NCBI GenBank assembly: GCA_016748015.1
Contig: JAAOMT010000470.1
Span: 62,001-126,000, forward strand
Direction: 5' to 3'
Source: Geosiphon pyriformis
Taxonomy: Eukaryota > Glomeromycota > Glomeromycetes > Archaeosporales > Geosiphonaceae
Length of the DNA: 64,000 bases
Shown: one piece after another, positions 1 to 12,047 of the stretch
Layout: each line of letters starts with the position of its first letter
Position numbering within the stretch: position 1 is the stretch's first letter
Notes under the pieces: generated by a model
The model's input: the letters and a program-made list of their open reading frames with translations, nothing else
Database searches by the model: none
What the model was told of the DNA's origin: nothing
Program-made: the position numbers and the translations under genes

Positions 1-2279
1 ATTGATATTCAAATAGAAAATAAAATTAAAAAAAAGTACAAGTTTATAAAAAAAGTGTTATTGAATATGCTAAAACAATTAAAATATTAATAAAACAGAT
101 TAACTTAAAAAAAATCAAATAGAAAAACAGAAAATATATTCATTTATAAAAGGATTAAAAACAAACTTATTCTGTGTTATATAATCTTTTTTTATTATTA
201 AAGATAAATTTATCTTGAATTCAACAATAAAAATAGCACAAAAAATTAAAGACAATTAATAAATATATTTAGAAAACATTATTTTTTTTCTTAATAACTG
301 CTTTAATCTTTGTTTTTTTTTCTTAATTGGTCTTTGTATTATTTACTACTTATGTTCAAGATCCAAGTAAACAATTAATAAATAGATTAACAACAAATTT
401 GTTTAACTTTTAAAACTATTAACTAAAACAGTCAAAAAAAATAAAAAATCTTAAAAACTTTAATATTAATTTCGTTATAATTAGTTACAGCAGTTTTAAT
501 ATAACTCAAAACCCAAAAAACAAGGTTTTTTTGTTTCTTATTAATGTGAAAATACTGGCTATTTAGCGCAAAATTGTAATAATTTTTTAATATTTCTTTT
601 AATTTTAAAAAATAATTAACCAAACAATAAAACTAATAATAACTAAAATCTTAATCCAAATACAAATCAGGTTGACATAAATTTTTTTAAAAAAAATTTT
701 TTAATTAAAGCAAAAAAATATTAATCTTTAAACTAATAAATATATTTTTTAAAGATAAAGATATAGGCTAAAAAAAATAATTTCTTATTTTGTTTTAATT
801 TAATAAATAATAATACAGAAATACAAAAAACAGTAACAAGTTATTAAGTTATATTTGATCTAAGAAACAGAAAGTAAAATTTAAATTAGATTTTAATACT
901 ATTATTTTAATATTTAACAACATAAATAAAGTCTTGAAAATAAAAATTTTCAAAAATTTATCAAAATTAAAACTACTAAAAATCATTCAAAAATTAGACA
1001 CATATTCAGTTGTAAAAAATTTGATAAAAATATTTATATATATTATTTTTAGTTAACTTATAACACATTCTTAATTTCAAAAAAATCTTAAAAAATTATT
1101 AATATTCAAAAAAAACCCTAAAACTAATAAATACTTTTAATAAATAACATTAATTCTTAGTAATAATATTATTTTCCTCATTTATAAGACTTAAATTACT
1201 AATTATTACATAGATTTAATATTATATAATAGCGTTTTAATCAATATTATACTTAGTATTTTTTTGATATAATTAAAAAAAAAATTAATTTAACTTATGA
1301 TTAATATTTATAAAAACAAGAAAAAAGTCTAAAAATTGTTAAAGCTGTTCTTATTCAAATTAATGAAGTTTATATTAAAACTAATATAAAAGTATTAAAA
1401 ACAAAAGATTATATCATAATTGTTGAAAATAATTAATTAAAAAAACAAAAGCTCTTTTTAATTATAAACTTTATAAACTTATAATTTAAAATAAGTTTTA
1501 ATTAAATGTTATTATTAAACTGTTTTTTTTGCTGTAATTTAATAACAACAATAAAACAGTAATAATAATAACTCTAATTATTTTAAAAACTCTAAAAAAA
1601 AAAAAAAAAGATAAAGATAAAAAAACCAAATTAGTTTTTATTATTTTCAGTAATAATAGTAATTCTTTGAATAATATATAAGCTAACAATAAAGAATTAA
1701 TTTTTAATAGAAAATTATTTATTGGCTATATTATAATATATTCAAAAAAATATTCAAATATCAACTTAAAAAAAAGCAAAATAGATTTATTAATAATATT
1801 ACTTATGTACTTAATACTAATACAATTATTTTTTTTACTCTCTAAGTAATAAATATAAGTATTGTTTATTCTTTTTTAAGATTTAAAATTAATTAGTTTA
1901 GTTTCTAATAAAAAAATTAAAGTTGTACAAAATTATTTAAAAAAAAATATTTGAAATTCAATTTTTGATAATTAAATAAAAAAAACTCAGTAAAAATAAC
2001 CAAAAAATTAATATTAAAAATATGTTAACAAAAAATAAAACAGTAATATCAAAAAAAAGAGAATGTTTTGGCCAGCTAAATTTTATTTAATATATAATTG
2101 AAACCAAAAATATTCAATTAATTTATTTAAAACTCTATTAATTAAATCAATAAAATAATAAATTCAATAAAAAAAATAAACTGAATAAATAACTTAGATT
2201 TATATAAGAAACTAAGAACAAATAAGCATATTTTGTTGTAGTAATATTTAAAAAAAGTAAATTTCTATAATTTTTTATA
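1..2279. other. AT-rich DNA, no recognisable gene
   Basis: Nearly all A and T with homopolymer runs and very few CG dinucleotides. No open frame of convincing composition is visible. Because the reverse transcriptase relic that starts near 2,280 continues to the right, part of this stretch may be the equally decayed gag-protease half of the same retroelement. That is inference; no gag or protease motif can be read. Confidence 0.5.
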
Positions 2280-5160
2280 GCTTACTAATAATTAAATATA
2301 ATTACTAAACAAGATATATATCTTTTTTTAAGATTAATAATGCTCTTAATCAATTTGAAAGCTTAAGATATTTTATAATAATTGATTTAACTATTAGATT
2401 TTGGCAAATAAAAATAAATTTTGTTAGTAAAAAAACCATATTTATTACAAAATATAGAACTTACAAGTTTACAGTAATGTTTTTCGAATTAACAAATATC
2501 TTATTCATATTTTAAAAATTAATAAATAAAGTATTCGAATCAAAACATTAAAAATTTGTTTCTGTATACTTAAATAATATAATTATATATTCAAAAACAT
2601 GAGATAAAAATCTAGAATATTTTCAAAAAGTATTTAATTTCCTAAAAAATGCTGAACTCAAAATCAATTTCATTAAATTATTTTTCAAAAACAGTTTATT
2701 TAGTTTTTAAAACATTTTATAACAAAAAATGAAAATTTTCTAAATTCAACCAAAATCAAAAAAGTACAAAAACTTAAACAATTAATAAATATTTCAAAGC
2801 TATAATTTTTCTTGAAATTAGTTTTATATTATCAAAAATTTATTAAAAATTTATTAAAAATTTCTTTAAAATTACATATCTACTTAATTAGTTTTTAAAA
2901 AAAATTGTTAATTATTATTGAAGTACTTTTTAACAAAAAACATTTAAAATTTTTAAGACAAAACTAACTATCAAGCCAATTTTAAAACAATTTGATTTTA
3001 ACAAATTATTTATCTTTTATACTAATGTTTCTAATGTTTTTTTGGTATTATTTTATTACAAAAAAATAAAGAAAAAATAAATAAATCATAATTTATGGTA
3101 ATAGAATCTTAAAACAAACAGAAAAAAATTATATAACTAAAAAGCAATATTATAGTTTATTAATTATTGAAATAAGTATTTTATAAAAAAATTTTTTGAT
3201 ATGTATATTAATTATTAATCTTTGATTTAACTAAAAAACAAAAAAAGTTAGATCATAAAAGGCTTTTTTATTAGATTATTTACTTAGACAAATATAACTA
3301 TAATATTAAATATTAAGAAAAAATAAGCAATCAAAATACAAATATTCTATTTTAATTAATTATTCAATAAAATTCAGTTAAATAAATATTAATCAATTGT
3401 TTTAATTAGCAACAAATAAATAGATTTGAAAAATTATTTAGCATTTATTAAATTTTTGAGTAAAAAACAATACTTGTTAGAATATAATTAACACCAAAAA
3501 AATACTTACAAAACAATTAAATTTTTATTTGATTTATTAGAATTAATTATATAAAAGAACTAACAAAATTCTAACTGACTACAAAAAATTATTCGATTTG
3601 AGAAAAAAAAAATTATAATATATAATATATATATTAATTTTTTAACAGAACATTTTAGAAAAACAAAAACTGCTTAAAAACATTATTAAAATATTATTAG
3701 CCAATATTAAAAAAAAATATAACAAAATATATTAAAACTTGTAATATTTGTCAATAAAAAAAAACATTTAATTGAAAAAAAAATATTTATCTTATATTTG
3801 TTAATCAATTTTTTACAGAATTGGAATTAATATTGTTAAATCTTTAACAATAATTCTTGATAAAAATAAATATATTATAATAGCAACTAATTATTTAATA
3901 AAATATATAAAAGCCAAAGCAATATCAAACCAAATAGCTATTTTAATTATTAACTTTATATATAAAGAAATTATATATAAATATAGATGTTTTTAAGAAC
4001 TGTTTTTAAATAGAGAAAAAGCTTTTTTTAATTCATTAGTAAAAAAACTTAGAATACATTACAAACTTTTTTTTTCTTATTATTTACAAACCAATAAATT
4101 AATAAAATATTTTAATCAAACACTTTGTGACACTTTAATAAAGACCAATAAAAATACAAACCTCTAAGACAAAGTTTTGTTTTTAATTTTTTTTGCTTAT
4201 AGAACAGTAAATTATAATATAATTAGTTATAAACTCTTTTACTTACTTTATAAATATATAATAATACTATTTATTAAAACAGATATTAAAACAATACTTT
4301 TTAAAAAAATAACTAAAATTAATTATAAAAACATTTTACAATAAAAATTTGGAACAATTCTAGACTTTTTAATAAAAACAAGAATAATAATATACAAAAT
4401 AATAAAAACTTTTTAAAAAAAACTCAAGAAAAAAAAATATATAAAACACTTTTTTTAAATATTGATAACTTAGTTTTTAAATAGATATCAAACTAAAACA
4501 ATATTTTTGGTAACAAATTTTTAATTAATAAAAAAGATTATTTATAATTAACAAAGTTTTAAACAATAAATCTTATATTTATAAAACTAAAATAATTTGA
4601 TTAATCTGTTTATAGTATATAAATTAAAAAGTATTACAAAAAAACCAATTGGTTACTAATTATTGTAACATTCAAAATAATTAGCAGTAAAACAATAAAA
4701 CAATTATAAAAAGAGTTAGTTTAGTTTTAAAAACAGATATATTTTTAATTAGCATAAAAAAATATTTCTTTAATCATAATATTTAAAACGCTTTTATAAT
4801 TTATAATTATTAAACAAAAAACTATTCAAACACTTTATTTACAATCGGAGAACAAATAACAATTAAAAATAAAATTAGAATATATTCTGTAATTAATTTT
4901 CGAAAATCTGTTATAAAAAGACAGAAAATTGGCAATAAATTAGAAAAATACATATGTGAATATATAACTGCCAAAATACTTACTTTTTTTGATACAATTA
5001 AAAAAAACTAAATAAATTATTACTTATAAACAGAAAATTATTAATATATAGAAAACAACTTAAATAATATAAAAAACTTAGTAAAATTATAAAATATATA
5101 AAACTATTAAAGAAAACAACTTCAAAAATTCAAACAAAAATCTTAAATATTGTATGTTTA
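2280..5160 (+). pseudogene. Decayed Ty3/Gypsy pol relic A (RT, RNase H, integrase)
   Basis: One forward frame, interrupted mainly by stop codons and few indels, still follows a Ty3/Gypsy pol. Around 2,370-2,480 it reads DLTIRFWQI, then KTIFITKY and FFELTN, matching the RT blocks usually seen as DLxSGxWQI, KTAFxTxxG and PFGLTNAP. The YxDD box at 2,567-2,578 is YLNN. Connection and RNase H follow to about 3,300. Integrase core is readable at about 3,840-4,290 (KYIIIATNYL, then QTNKLIKYFNQTL in place of QTNGLVERFNRTL, then LLY), with a C-terminal region to about 5,160. Most differences from the family are G:C to A:T: Asp to Asn, Gly to Lys or Arg, Pro to Leu or Ser, Trp to stop. It is non-functional. 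Its LTRs are not recognisable. Confidence 0.85.
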
Positions 5161-6113
5161 AATATTCTAAGAGTTTTAATTATTGTAAAAAGAGCCAAAA
5201 CACTTATATAAAGATTTGGTCTTATAAATTTAAAACTAAAATTACTTTAATTTTTTTATATTCTTTTAGCCAAAGATTTTAGCAAATTAGTTAGCTTTGA
5301 GATAAAAACTTCCAAATAATTAATGTAATTAGTAATTATTTTTGATTGTATATAAGCAAAACATATTAAAAATTGTAAAAAAGCAATTATATTCAAATTA
5401 TACTTAAATCAATACAATAATATTAACATTTTTATTTCTTTTTTACTATTTTTTCTTTTTTTTTTGATTCATATAATTGTTAGTTTTTGTAAAATATATT
5501 AAATAAATATTTACTAAAAAATACAATTAATAAATTTTAAAAACACTAATATAAAACATAGAATTATATTAGTGTGTTATTTTTTGTTAATAATATAGCT
5601 TATTTTTTTTTCAAATTTTTTTATTATCTTTTAAAAAAATAATAACTGAGATATTTATAATTAATTTTATATTTTAAATTCTTATTAATTCAATTTATTA
5701 AAGTTAAATTATTTTTTTTATTATTTTATTATTATACAATACTATTTTTTTTTGTTATTTATTAGCTTATTAATTTAATTATAACAATATTATTAATTTA
5801 AAGTAAATATTAATTAAATTATATCTTAAAATTTTAAGAAAATAAACATATTTTTAAACTTATTTATTTGATAAAAAAGTTGTTTAACAATCTTTAATTA
5901 ATAATTAAAATTTTTTTTTAAAACAGCTAATATACTAATATTTAATATAAATAATTTTACTAATATAAAACTTTATTTTTTTAATTAATAAAAAAATTTG
6001 GTCATTTATATTAAAAATTAATAAAAATAAATTTAATACTTTATTATTACTTGTATTATTTAAAAAAAAGTGACAATTTTAATAAATTATAAATTATAGT
6101 ATAAATTTAACAT
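5161..6113. other. AT-rich DNA, no gene seen
   Basis: Continuation of the AT-rich tract up to the LINE insertion point. It may contain the decayed 3' end of relic A. Before the LINE inserted, this DNA was joined directly to what is now 30,226 onward. Confidence 0.5.
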
Positions 6114-6124
6114 AATATTGTGTT
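6114..6124 (+). repeat. Left target-site duplication of the LINE
   Basis: AATATTGTGTT, repeated exactly at 30,215-30,225 immediately after the A-rich tail of the LINE. An 11-bp duplication is typical of target-primed reverse transcription and fixes both ends of the insertion. Confidence 0.88.
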
Positions 6125-6621
6125 GACTATAATAAGAGTGAAAATTTATTAAAGATTTAACAAACCTTTTTTTTTCCTTTCTTATTCACTTTTTTGTAGT
6201 TATTTTTTTTAATACACCTGTCTTTATTGTTATGGAACTGGTAGGCTTTTCTGCTGGTGGTTCTGTTTTGGGTTCGACTGGTTTGGGGACCTGCCTAAAC
6301 ACTAAGAAGAAGTACATAGAAAGTATCTACTCTCATGCTGCATTATATAAGAAACCAAAAAAATCTGAAGCTGGTGATGTTTTAGTCAATTCATCTATTG
6401 GCCCTTTGGCACTAAAAAATATTAGCATTTCTGGCGATAAGCCTACAGTATCCTGAGAAAGTGAGATTGGAAGTGTTGTTAGCAGTGTAAGTGGTCTTTC
6501 AGATATTGAGAATATGGCAAACACAGTTGCCGAGAAAACAAGCTATGCTGAATCAGGTAAGGACGACAATATAAACAATATTATGCCAAGAAAAACTTGC
6601 ACCTGAATGTATGTGTTGGAC
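6125..6621 (+). pseudogene. LINE 5' UTR and N-terminus of ORF1
   Basis: About 107 bases of leader precede an ATG at 6,232. The frame opens MELVGFSAGGSVLG and is Ser/Gly-rich, with stops at 6,454 (TGA) and 6,604 (TGA), the second where the family probably has Arg (CGA to TGA). It ends at 6,621 with VLDN, where the homologous protein continues with the LLKAS segment now found at 21,660-21,677 on the opposite strand. From 6,622 onward the DNA is LTR sequence of element E1. This is therefore the true start of the LINE, cut off by the inversion breakpoint. It is not an independent small gene. Confidence 0.8.
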
Positions 6622-7290
6622 AATAATAATTGTAATAAAAAAATAAAATAAAAATATAAAAAATATAAAAAAAATAAAATTTTATCAAGGGAAACGTTTT
6701 CTATCCAGGCCTGGAGTCACTAACAAATTATTGAAATTGGTAGCTAATCAATTTCAAAATGTTAGTTGTGTTGAGGAAATTTCAAGTGTAATAATTTAAA
6801 GATTTGTTTTTTAAATATTTAATTTTTATTTGAATATGTAAAAAATGATTTGTTTCAATTAAAATATCTAAAGTAAAGTATTATGATAAAATACTATGAG
6901 AAGATATATTTTCTTGAAGAGAGAAGCTTTTTTTTTATACAACCTGTTATAGTACTAGTCTTTGAACTTGCACTTTTCTTTTTGCTACAATTTGGGTAAA
7001 CTAAAGATACATTTTGGCAAACTACAAGTTAATTCACTGAACTATTGATTATTTTGGCAAATTTTCATTAATTTCGACAAATTTTGACTATGTTAAATGG
7101 TTCAAGATATTGTGTAATTTGATCATCTTAATTTCTAGAGTACAGATCGAATTATTGATTGAGTAATAATATTTGATAATTTGATTAAATAATAAATGAT
7201 AATCAAAATAATAATGATATATGCTAATTAATAATAGAAATTATAAGAATAATTTCATGCTAATTAATAGCTAAAATTCTACTGGTAACA
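6622..7290 (-). repeat. E1 3' LTR, first 669 bp
   Basis: Begins TGTTACCAGTAG at 7,290 on the minus strand, directly after a purine-rich tract, and runs to TTACAATTATT at the left junction. It is highly similar over its length to 16,157-15,516. The intact 5' copy continues for about 300 bp more; here that remainder is missing and is found at 21,678-21,961 on the plus strand. Confidence 0.88.
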
Positions 7291-7308
7291 TAATCTCCTT
7301 CTTAAGAA
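7291..7308 (-). promoter_or_regulatory. Polypurine tract of E1
   Basis: On the minus strand the bases just upstream of the 3' LTR read TTCTTAAGAAGGAGATTA. The AAGAAGGAGA core ends three to four bases before the LTR's TGTTA, the expected site for priming plus-strand DNA synthesis. Confidence 0.65.
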
Positions 7309-8126
7309 TAAGCTCTGTTAAAGTCCAAGTACTATTTGTGATATTAAGATAGTGGTCCAAGATAATTGAAGTGATCTGGTCTGAAAATTGTTGAAATTTC
7401 AGTTCTGTGAGCTTTTTAATGTACTAAATCTTTATTAGATGGAGTATTGAGTTTTGTAGAATGTTTTCACAAGTGTTGAATAAATTATAGAGTTTAAATG
7501 CTGCTCTAAGTTTGTAGCAAGTGTTTGTTGATCCAGCTGCTGTCTTGAATTTATTGTGAATTTGTTTTTGTATAGCCTCAGAAGTGATGTTGGTTGCTTT
7601 AAGTTCCAGTTTTCGTTTATAAAAGGTTTTTCCAATAGGAAAATATCTATATATAAAGATATGTTCATTGTTTTGTTCATTAAGAAATAGTAGAAGTTTT
7701 TGTTGTATTGTGATATTGGGTAGAATGTCAATAGAAGCAGATAAAAGATTTTCTTTTAGAAAAGTTTTGGTAATTGATTTTTAGAGTAACTTTTTGTTTT
7801 TTTTCTATAAGGATGATAATTTTGAGAATTATTTACTACTGGGGCTGTGGTTTCTTTCTGAATGTAAATAATTTGACTTCCATTAATCGTTATGGATAAG
7901 TTAGGAAGTGTTTTCAAAGCTAACATTAATTTTTGGGATATTTGTTGAATATTTTGGGGAATAATTATAATAAAAATGACTAACTAATAAACAAAATTGA
8001 GAAAAATAAAGAAAATTATTTTTGGATATGAAGTTTTTATTTGTTTTTGGGTTTGAGTGTTTTTGTAATTATTTACTATTTTTGTCTTTGTGTATTATTA
8101 AAAGAATTATTATAAAATTATGTTGA
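7309..8126 (-). pseudogene. Extra coding-like region between integrase and 3' LTR of E1
   Basis: I do not recognise this protein. Downstream of the pol stop (about 8,127) the minus strand keeps a long readable frame with few stops, running from about 7,930 (reads LPNLSITINGSQIIYIQ) with one apparent frameshift near 7,755, then through DILPNITIQQKLLLFLN, TAAGSTNTCYKL and LDHYLNITNST up to the polypurine tract. That is about 200 codons with a single stop near 7,430. A strongly hydrophobic stretch (IIFFIFLNF, then VIFIIII) lies just before it at about 8,025-7,960. Its composition is more complex than the surrounding UTR-like DNA. Some Ty3/Gypsy elements carry a third ORF here, but no env, RNase H or other known domain is evident. 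It could also be captured or untranslated sequence. Confidence 0.4.
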
Positions 8127-9520
8127 ATTAAGTGTTCAAGTTTGGTTGTTGTTCTATTATAACTATTGGTTCTAAATTTTGGAAAATATCTTCAGGATTA
8201 ACTAAAGGGGAATATGTACCAATTTGTGGAACTAATGGTTCAGGATTATTTCTGGAATGATAATGTTTCAATCTATCTCTATGTACAACTTTTGCTAGTA
8301 TTTTGTTATCAAGTCTTAACTTGTATGATCCATTGCCTAGAATTTCATGAATATAAAATGGTCCATCCCATTTGTTTTCAAATTTTCTACTCCATTGTTT
8401 TTCAGTCTTAGTTCTGTATAGGAGAACTTTATTTCCAATTTTAAATTCGTTAATTATGGATGGTAATTTGTTGTCATGTCTTTTTTTTGTTGAACTTGAG
8501 AATGTTTAATATGAGTTGCTGCTATCCTTCTTTTTTCTTTTAGTGTACTAAAAAGAGTATAGGCTCTTCTTTGGGAGTGTTTCTTGAAAGTTTTCTTCAT
8601 TGATTGGTTGTACTGAATATGTTTTTACTATTAAATTAATTGGTAATATTGCTGTCTTTCCATAAGTAAGATCAAATAATATGTGTTTTATAGTATTTTG
8701 TTTTAGTATTCTGTATGCTAGTAACACTAATGAAATAAAAATATTCCATTTCTGCTCAAAATCTGTTGAGACTTTGGCTAAAGATTTACACAATGTTCTA
8801 TTGAAACGTTTTACAAGTCTATTTGTTTGAAGGTGATAAAGTAATAATAGAGGTTTTTTGACATTGAATTGTTCACAAATTTTTTGTATCAAGTTGTTCA
8901 CAAAATGTGTTCTTTAATCTGATAAGAATTCAATTGGACATTTATGTCTACAAATAATGTCTTCATAGATGAAATTTGCTACTGATTTTACATCTGCTCT
9001 TTGAATGACTTTAGCTTCAGACCATTTGGTAAAATAATCTATTGCAACTGCAATATAATGATTTCCTTGAGTTGTAATAGGTAATGGTTTAACTAAATTA
9101 ATTTTAACTCTGTTAAAAAGTTGTCTAACTTTGATTGAATTTAAAGATTCTGTGGGGCAAGTTCATTCTTTTCTTTGACAACTATTACAAGATTCTATAT
9201 ATTGTCGAATGTCTTTTTGCATGTGAGGCCAAAAATAATGTTCAAGTATTCTTTGGATTGTTCTATCTCTTCTCAGGTGTGTTGAGAATAGATCTGAGTA
9301 CATGTTGTATAGGATTGTTTCTTTTTCATTTTTTTGTATTAATCTGAGTGATTGGTTTTGGTTTTTGTGATTTTTGTAATAGATTTTGTTGTAGTGTATG
9401 AAATATTGTTTGGATTGATGTTGTAATTGATGTTTTTTACTTGGAGACCAATTTTCTGGCATAGTAAGAGTCTCCAAATAGTTTTTAAGATTGATGTAAG
9501 TTCTGAGATCCATTATTGTT
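8127..9520 (-). pseudogene. E1 integrase
   Basis: C-terminal third of pol. The zinc-binding N-terminal domain lies at 9,513-9,163: THLRRDRTIQRILEHYFWP followed by ESCNSCQRKE, i.e. the CxxC half of the HHCC fold. The catalytic core continues at 9,150-8,548, broken by stops, with QTNRLVKRFNRTLCK and a LTYGKTAILP block typical of Gypsy integrases. The C-terminal DNA-binding region at about 8,450-8,280 reads KIGNKVLLYRTKTEKQWS, GPFYIHEILGNGSYKLR and LKHYHSR, and pol ends near 8,127. No chromodomain is visible. Frames change several times, so no full-length enzyme can be made. Confidence 0.85.
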
Positions 9521-10985
9521 TTGTTGTTTTGTTGGTAGTAGTAAGTTGTAGTAGAATTGTTAGTGGTGTTAATCTTGTCTCATTCTTGAGAGACTATCAA
9601 TATTGGTGTGTAGTTTTTCTGGTTTGTAGTGTACAATGTATTTGTAGTCTGCTAGGAAATTATTCCATCAAGACTGTTTGGCACTTTGTTTAGTTTTCTT
9701 TTTATTGAGTCATTTGAGGCCAATATTGTCAGTTATAATGTCAAACTCTTTTTTATTTTTCAGGTATTGTTGAAAGTGTTTGAGAGCCCAAATGATTGTA
9801 GTGGCTTCTAGTTCAGTTGAGCCATATTTGAGTTCTGTTGGTTTGAGTGTTCTACTAGCATAAGCAATGCCTTATTTCTGGCCATTTTCATTCAATTATA
9901 ATAGAATGGCACCAAATACTATGTGTAAAGCATCAGTAGCTAGTTGGAACTATTTGTTGAAGTCTGGGTAAGCAAGAACTGGAGCTGTTGTCAATCTTGT
10001 TTTAAGAGTTTTAAATGCTTTTTGTTGTTCTTTTGTTCATTTGTATGGCACATTTTTGTTGGTAATATAATTAAGTGGTTTGGCAATTTCTGAGAATTCT
10101 TTGATGAATTTTCAATAATAGGAGGCTAATTCTACAAATCCTCATAGCTCTGTGGTATTTTTGGAAGTTTGGAAGTTTGAAAGTTTTTGACAGCACTGAT
10201 TGTTCTAGAATTTGGTTTGACTCCATCTTTGTTAACAATGTGTCCAAGAAAGATTAGGCTTGTTTTTCCAAAGTGACATTTTTCAATATTCAACTTTAAT
10301 TTTGCTTTCCATAATCATTAAAAAACTTCTTGCAGATAAATAAGATGAGCTTCAAAGCTTGGTAAATGCACATTAGTGTTATCAAAGTAAACAATTACTG
10401 ATTGCCATAAGAGTTTTTTATATACAACATCCATGAGTTGTTGAAATGTTGCTGGTGCATTGTAGAGTCTAAAAGGCATAACATTGAATTTGTAGTTCTC
10501 TTTTTAAGTGGTAAATGCTGTTTTGGATCAATCTTTTGGATTTATTTTGACTTGCCAGTATCCACTTTCCAAGTCTAAAATTGAAAAGAACTTGGCTTTT
10601 CCTAAAGCATCTAATATGTCATCAATTCTTAGAAGAGAATAAACATCTCCAATTGTTACACTATTAAGCTGACAATAATCTACACAGAATTTGATTTTTC
10701 TGTTTTTTTTTTAACAAAAACTACTGGTGAAGCCCAAGGACTTCTTGATGGTTGGATTAATCTATTATTGAGCATTTTTTGTACTTCTTTTCTGATGAAT
10801 TGTTGGCTGGCAGGTGGCACTCAATAAGCTTATTGTCTTTTTGGTGGAGCATCTCCTGTGTGGATCTGATGTTGAACAATATTAGTTTTTCCAAGATCAT
10901 TGTTGTCTTTTGCAAATATGTCAGTGAATTCAGCTATTAGTTGTTTCAATTGTCTTTGTTGTTGGGATTTTAAAGGATCCATGTT
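9521..10985 (-). pseudogene. E1 reverse transcriptase and RNase H
   Basis: The RT opens at about 10,985 with a Gln-rich segment, then HQIHTGDAPPK, VPPASQQFIRKEV, IQPSRSPWASPVVFVKKK, FCVDYCQLN, LDLESGYWQVKI and VMPFRLYNAPATFQQLM, the ordered RT blocks of Ty3/Gypsy pol. The catalytic YxDD box reads YFDN at 10,378-10,389, so the second essential Asp is Asn (GAT to AAC or an equivalent change). RNase H follows from about 10,200 to 9,600, heavily broken. Stops occur mainly at codons one transition from CAA, CGA or TGG. Copies DNA from element RNA in an intact relative; inactive here. Confidence 0.85.
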
Positions 10986-12038
10986 GATTCAAGAAAGTTT
11001 TTCTTCTATTAAGTAATAGTTTTCAGTAGTAAGAGTGATGTTTGGATTTAGAAGTAGAGTATATCTTATAATTTCGATAAAATTAGAGACAATTTGAGGG
11101 TTTTCATCTTGGAAAATATTGCTGTGTATGATTCTAATTTCTAATTTATTTAATAAAACAATAGAGTAATTATTGGGATTGTAGAAAGTGACTTGAAATT
11201 TTTTCATTCCTTTGGGAATATAAATGTTTGGAATTGAGATTTTATGCTTCAAACAGATTTGTTCATTGGACTCAAAGATTTGTTGGGTGGTGGTGGGTTT
11301 TGAGCAATTATAGATTTCGTAATATTCACCAAAAGGTGAAATAATAATTGCTTGGGGAAGTTGAAGAATCTGGTGAGATTTTTTCTGTGCATTAAGAGCT
11401 ATGTTTATTGGTACTGTAAATTGTTTAGTTAAACCAAAACCTTAAATTCTTCTTTCACTTTTTCTTAATTGTTCTCTGTTGTTTACTGATTGTAAATCCG
11501 AAATATTGATTAAGAGTAGATAAATTGCTTGAGCAATCTTTTCAGCATGTTCAATCCTGAATGATTTGTCTGTTTCATTCTGTAATATGATGATAATGTT
11601 TCTAGTATATCCTGCATCTATAACTCCTCTTCTAATGTTAATTTCTTTGCTTGCCAATAATGATTTGGATGCAATTTGAACCATTGTTCTAGATGGAATT
11701 TTAAGAGCAATTTTGAGGTTGATTTTTGTCAAGAATTTTGGTTGAAGAACCAAAGTGTCTTTGCCAAGATATTTGAGATCATATCCTGCATCAATTTTGT
11801 GGGCTTTTTCTGGTTTTATTCCTTGCCCATTGTTGTCAAAGTATTTGTGTTGTATAGCAGGCTGGTTTTCAGTAAGATAAATTGGTGTGGTTGCAATTTC
11901 TTTTTTTGTTTCCTGTTTTCCAAATTCAATTTTTTTCTGGTCATTTTCGCTGAGTAAGGCGATACTAAAAGCATAGCATTTTGAACACCATTTGTCATTA
12001 CAAGGCATGATACATTCTTTACATAATTGAATGTTCAT
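10986..12038 (-). pseudogene. E1 dUTPase domain and linker
   Basis: A 198-codon open stretch (12,038-11,442) carries the trimeric dUTPase motifs in order: motif 1 DAGYDL at residues 83-88, motif 2 ASKSLLASKEI at 123-133, motif 3 GVIDAGYTRN at 138-147, motif 4 EHAEKIAQAIYL at about 163-174, and motif 5 as RRI-stop-GFGLTK at the very end. Trimeric dUTPases hydrolyse dUTP to dUMP and so keep uracil out of DNA. In motif 3 the usual D-Y pair after ID is G-Y. The first 30 residues hold a further Cys cluster (CKECIMPC, CSKCY). A linker with a 87-codon frame (11,252-10,989) leads into the RT. The same domain in the same place in E2 shows that it is a family trait. Confidence 0.85.
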
Positions 12039-12047
12039 TTGTTCTAA

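Noticed and set aside
6232-6456. A free-standing 74-codon gene
   Set aside because: Its sequence is the N-terminus of the LINE ORF1, continued past a stop and then on the opposite strand at 21,677.
10986-12038. A captured host or viral dUTPase gene
   Set aside because: It lies in the same polyprotein position in two diverged retroelements, so it belongs to the element family.
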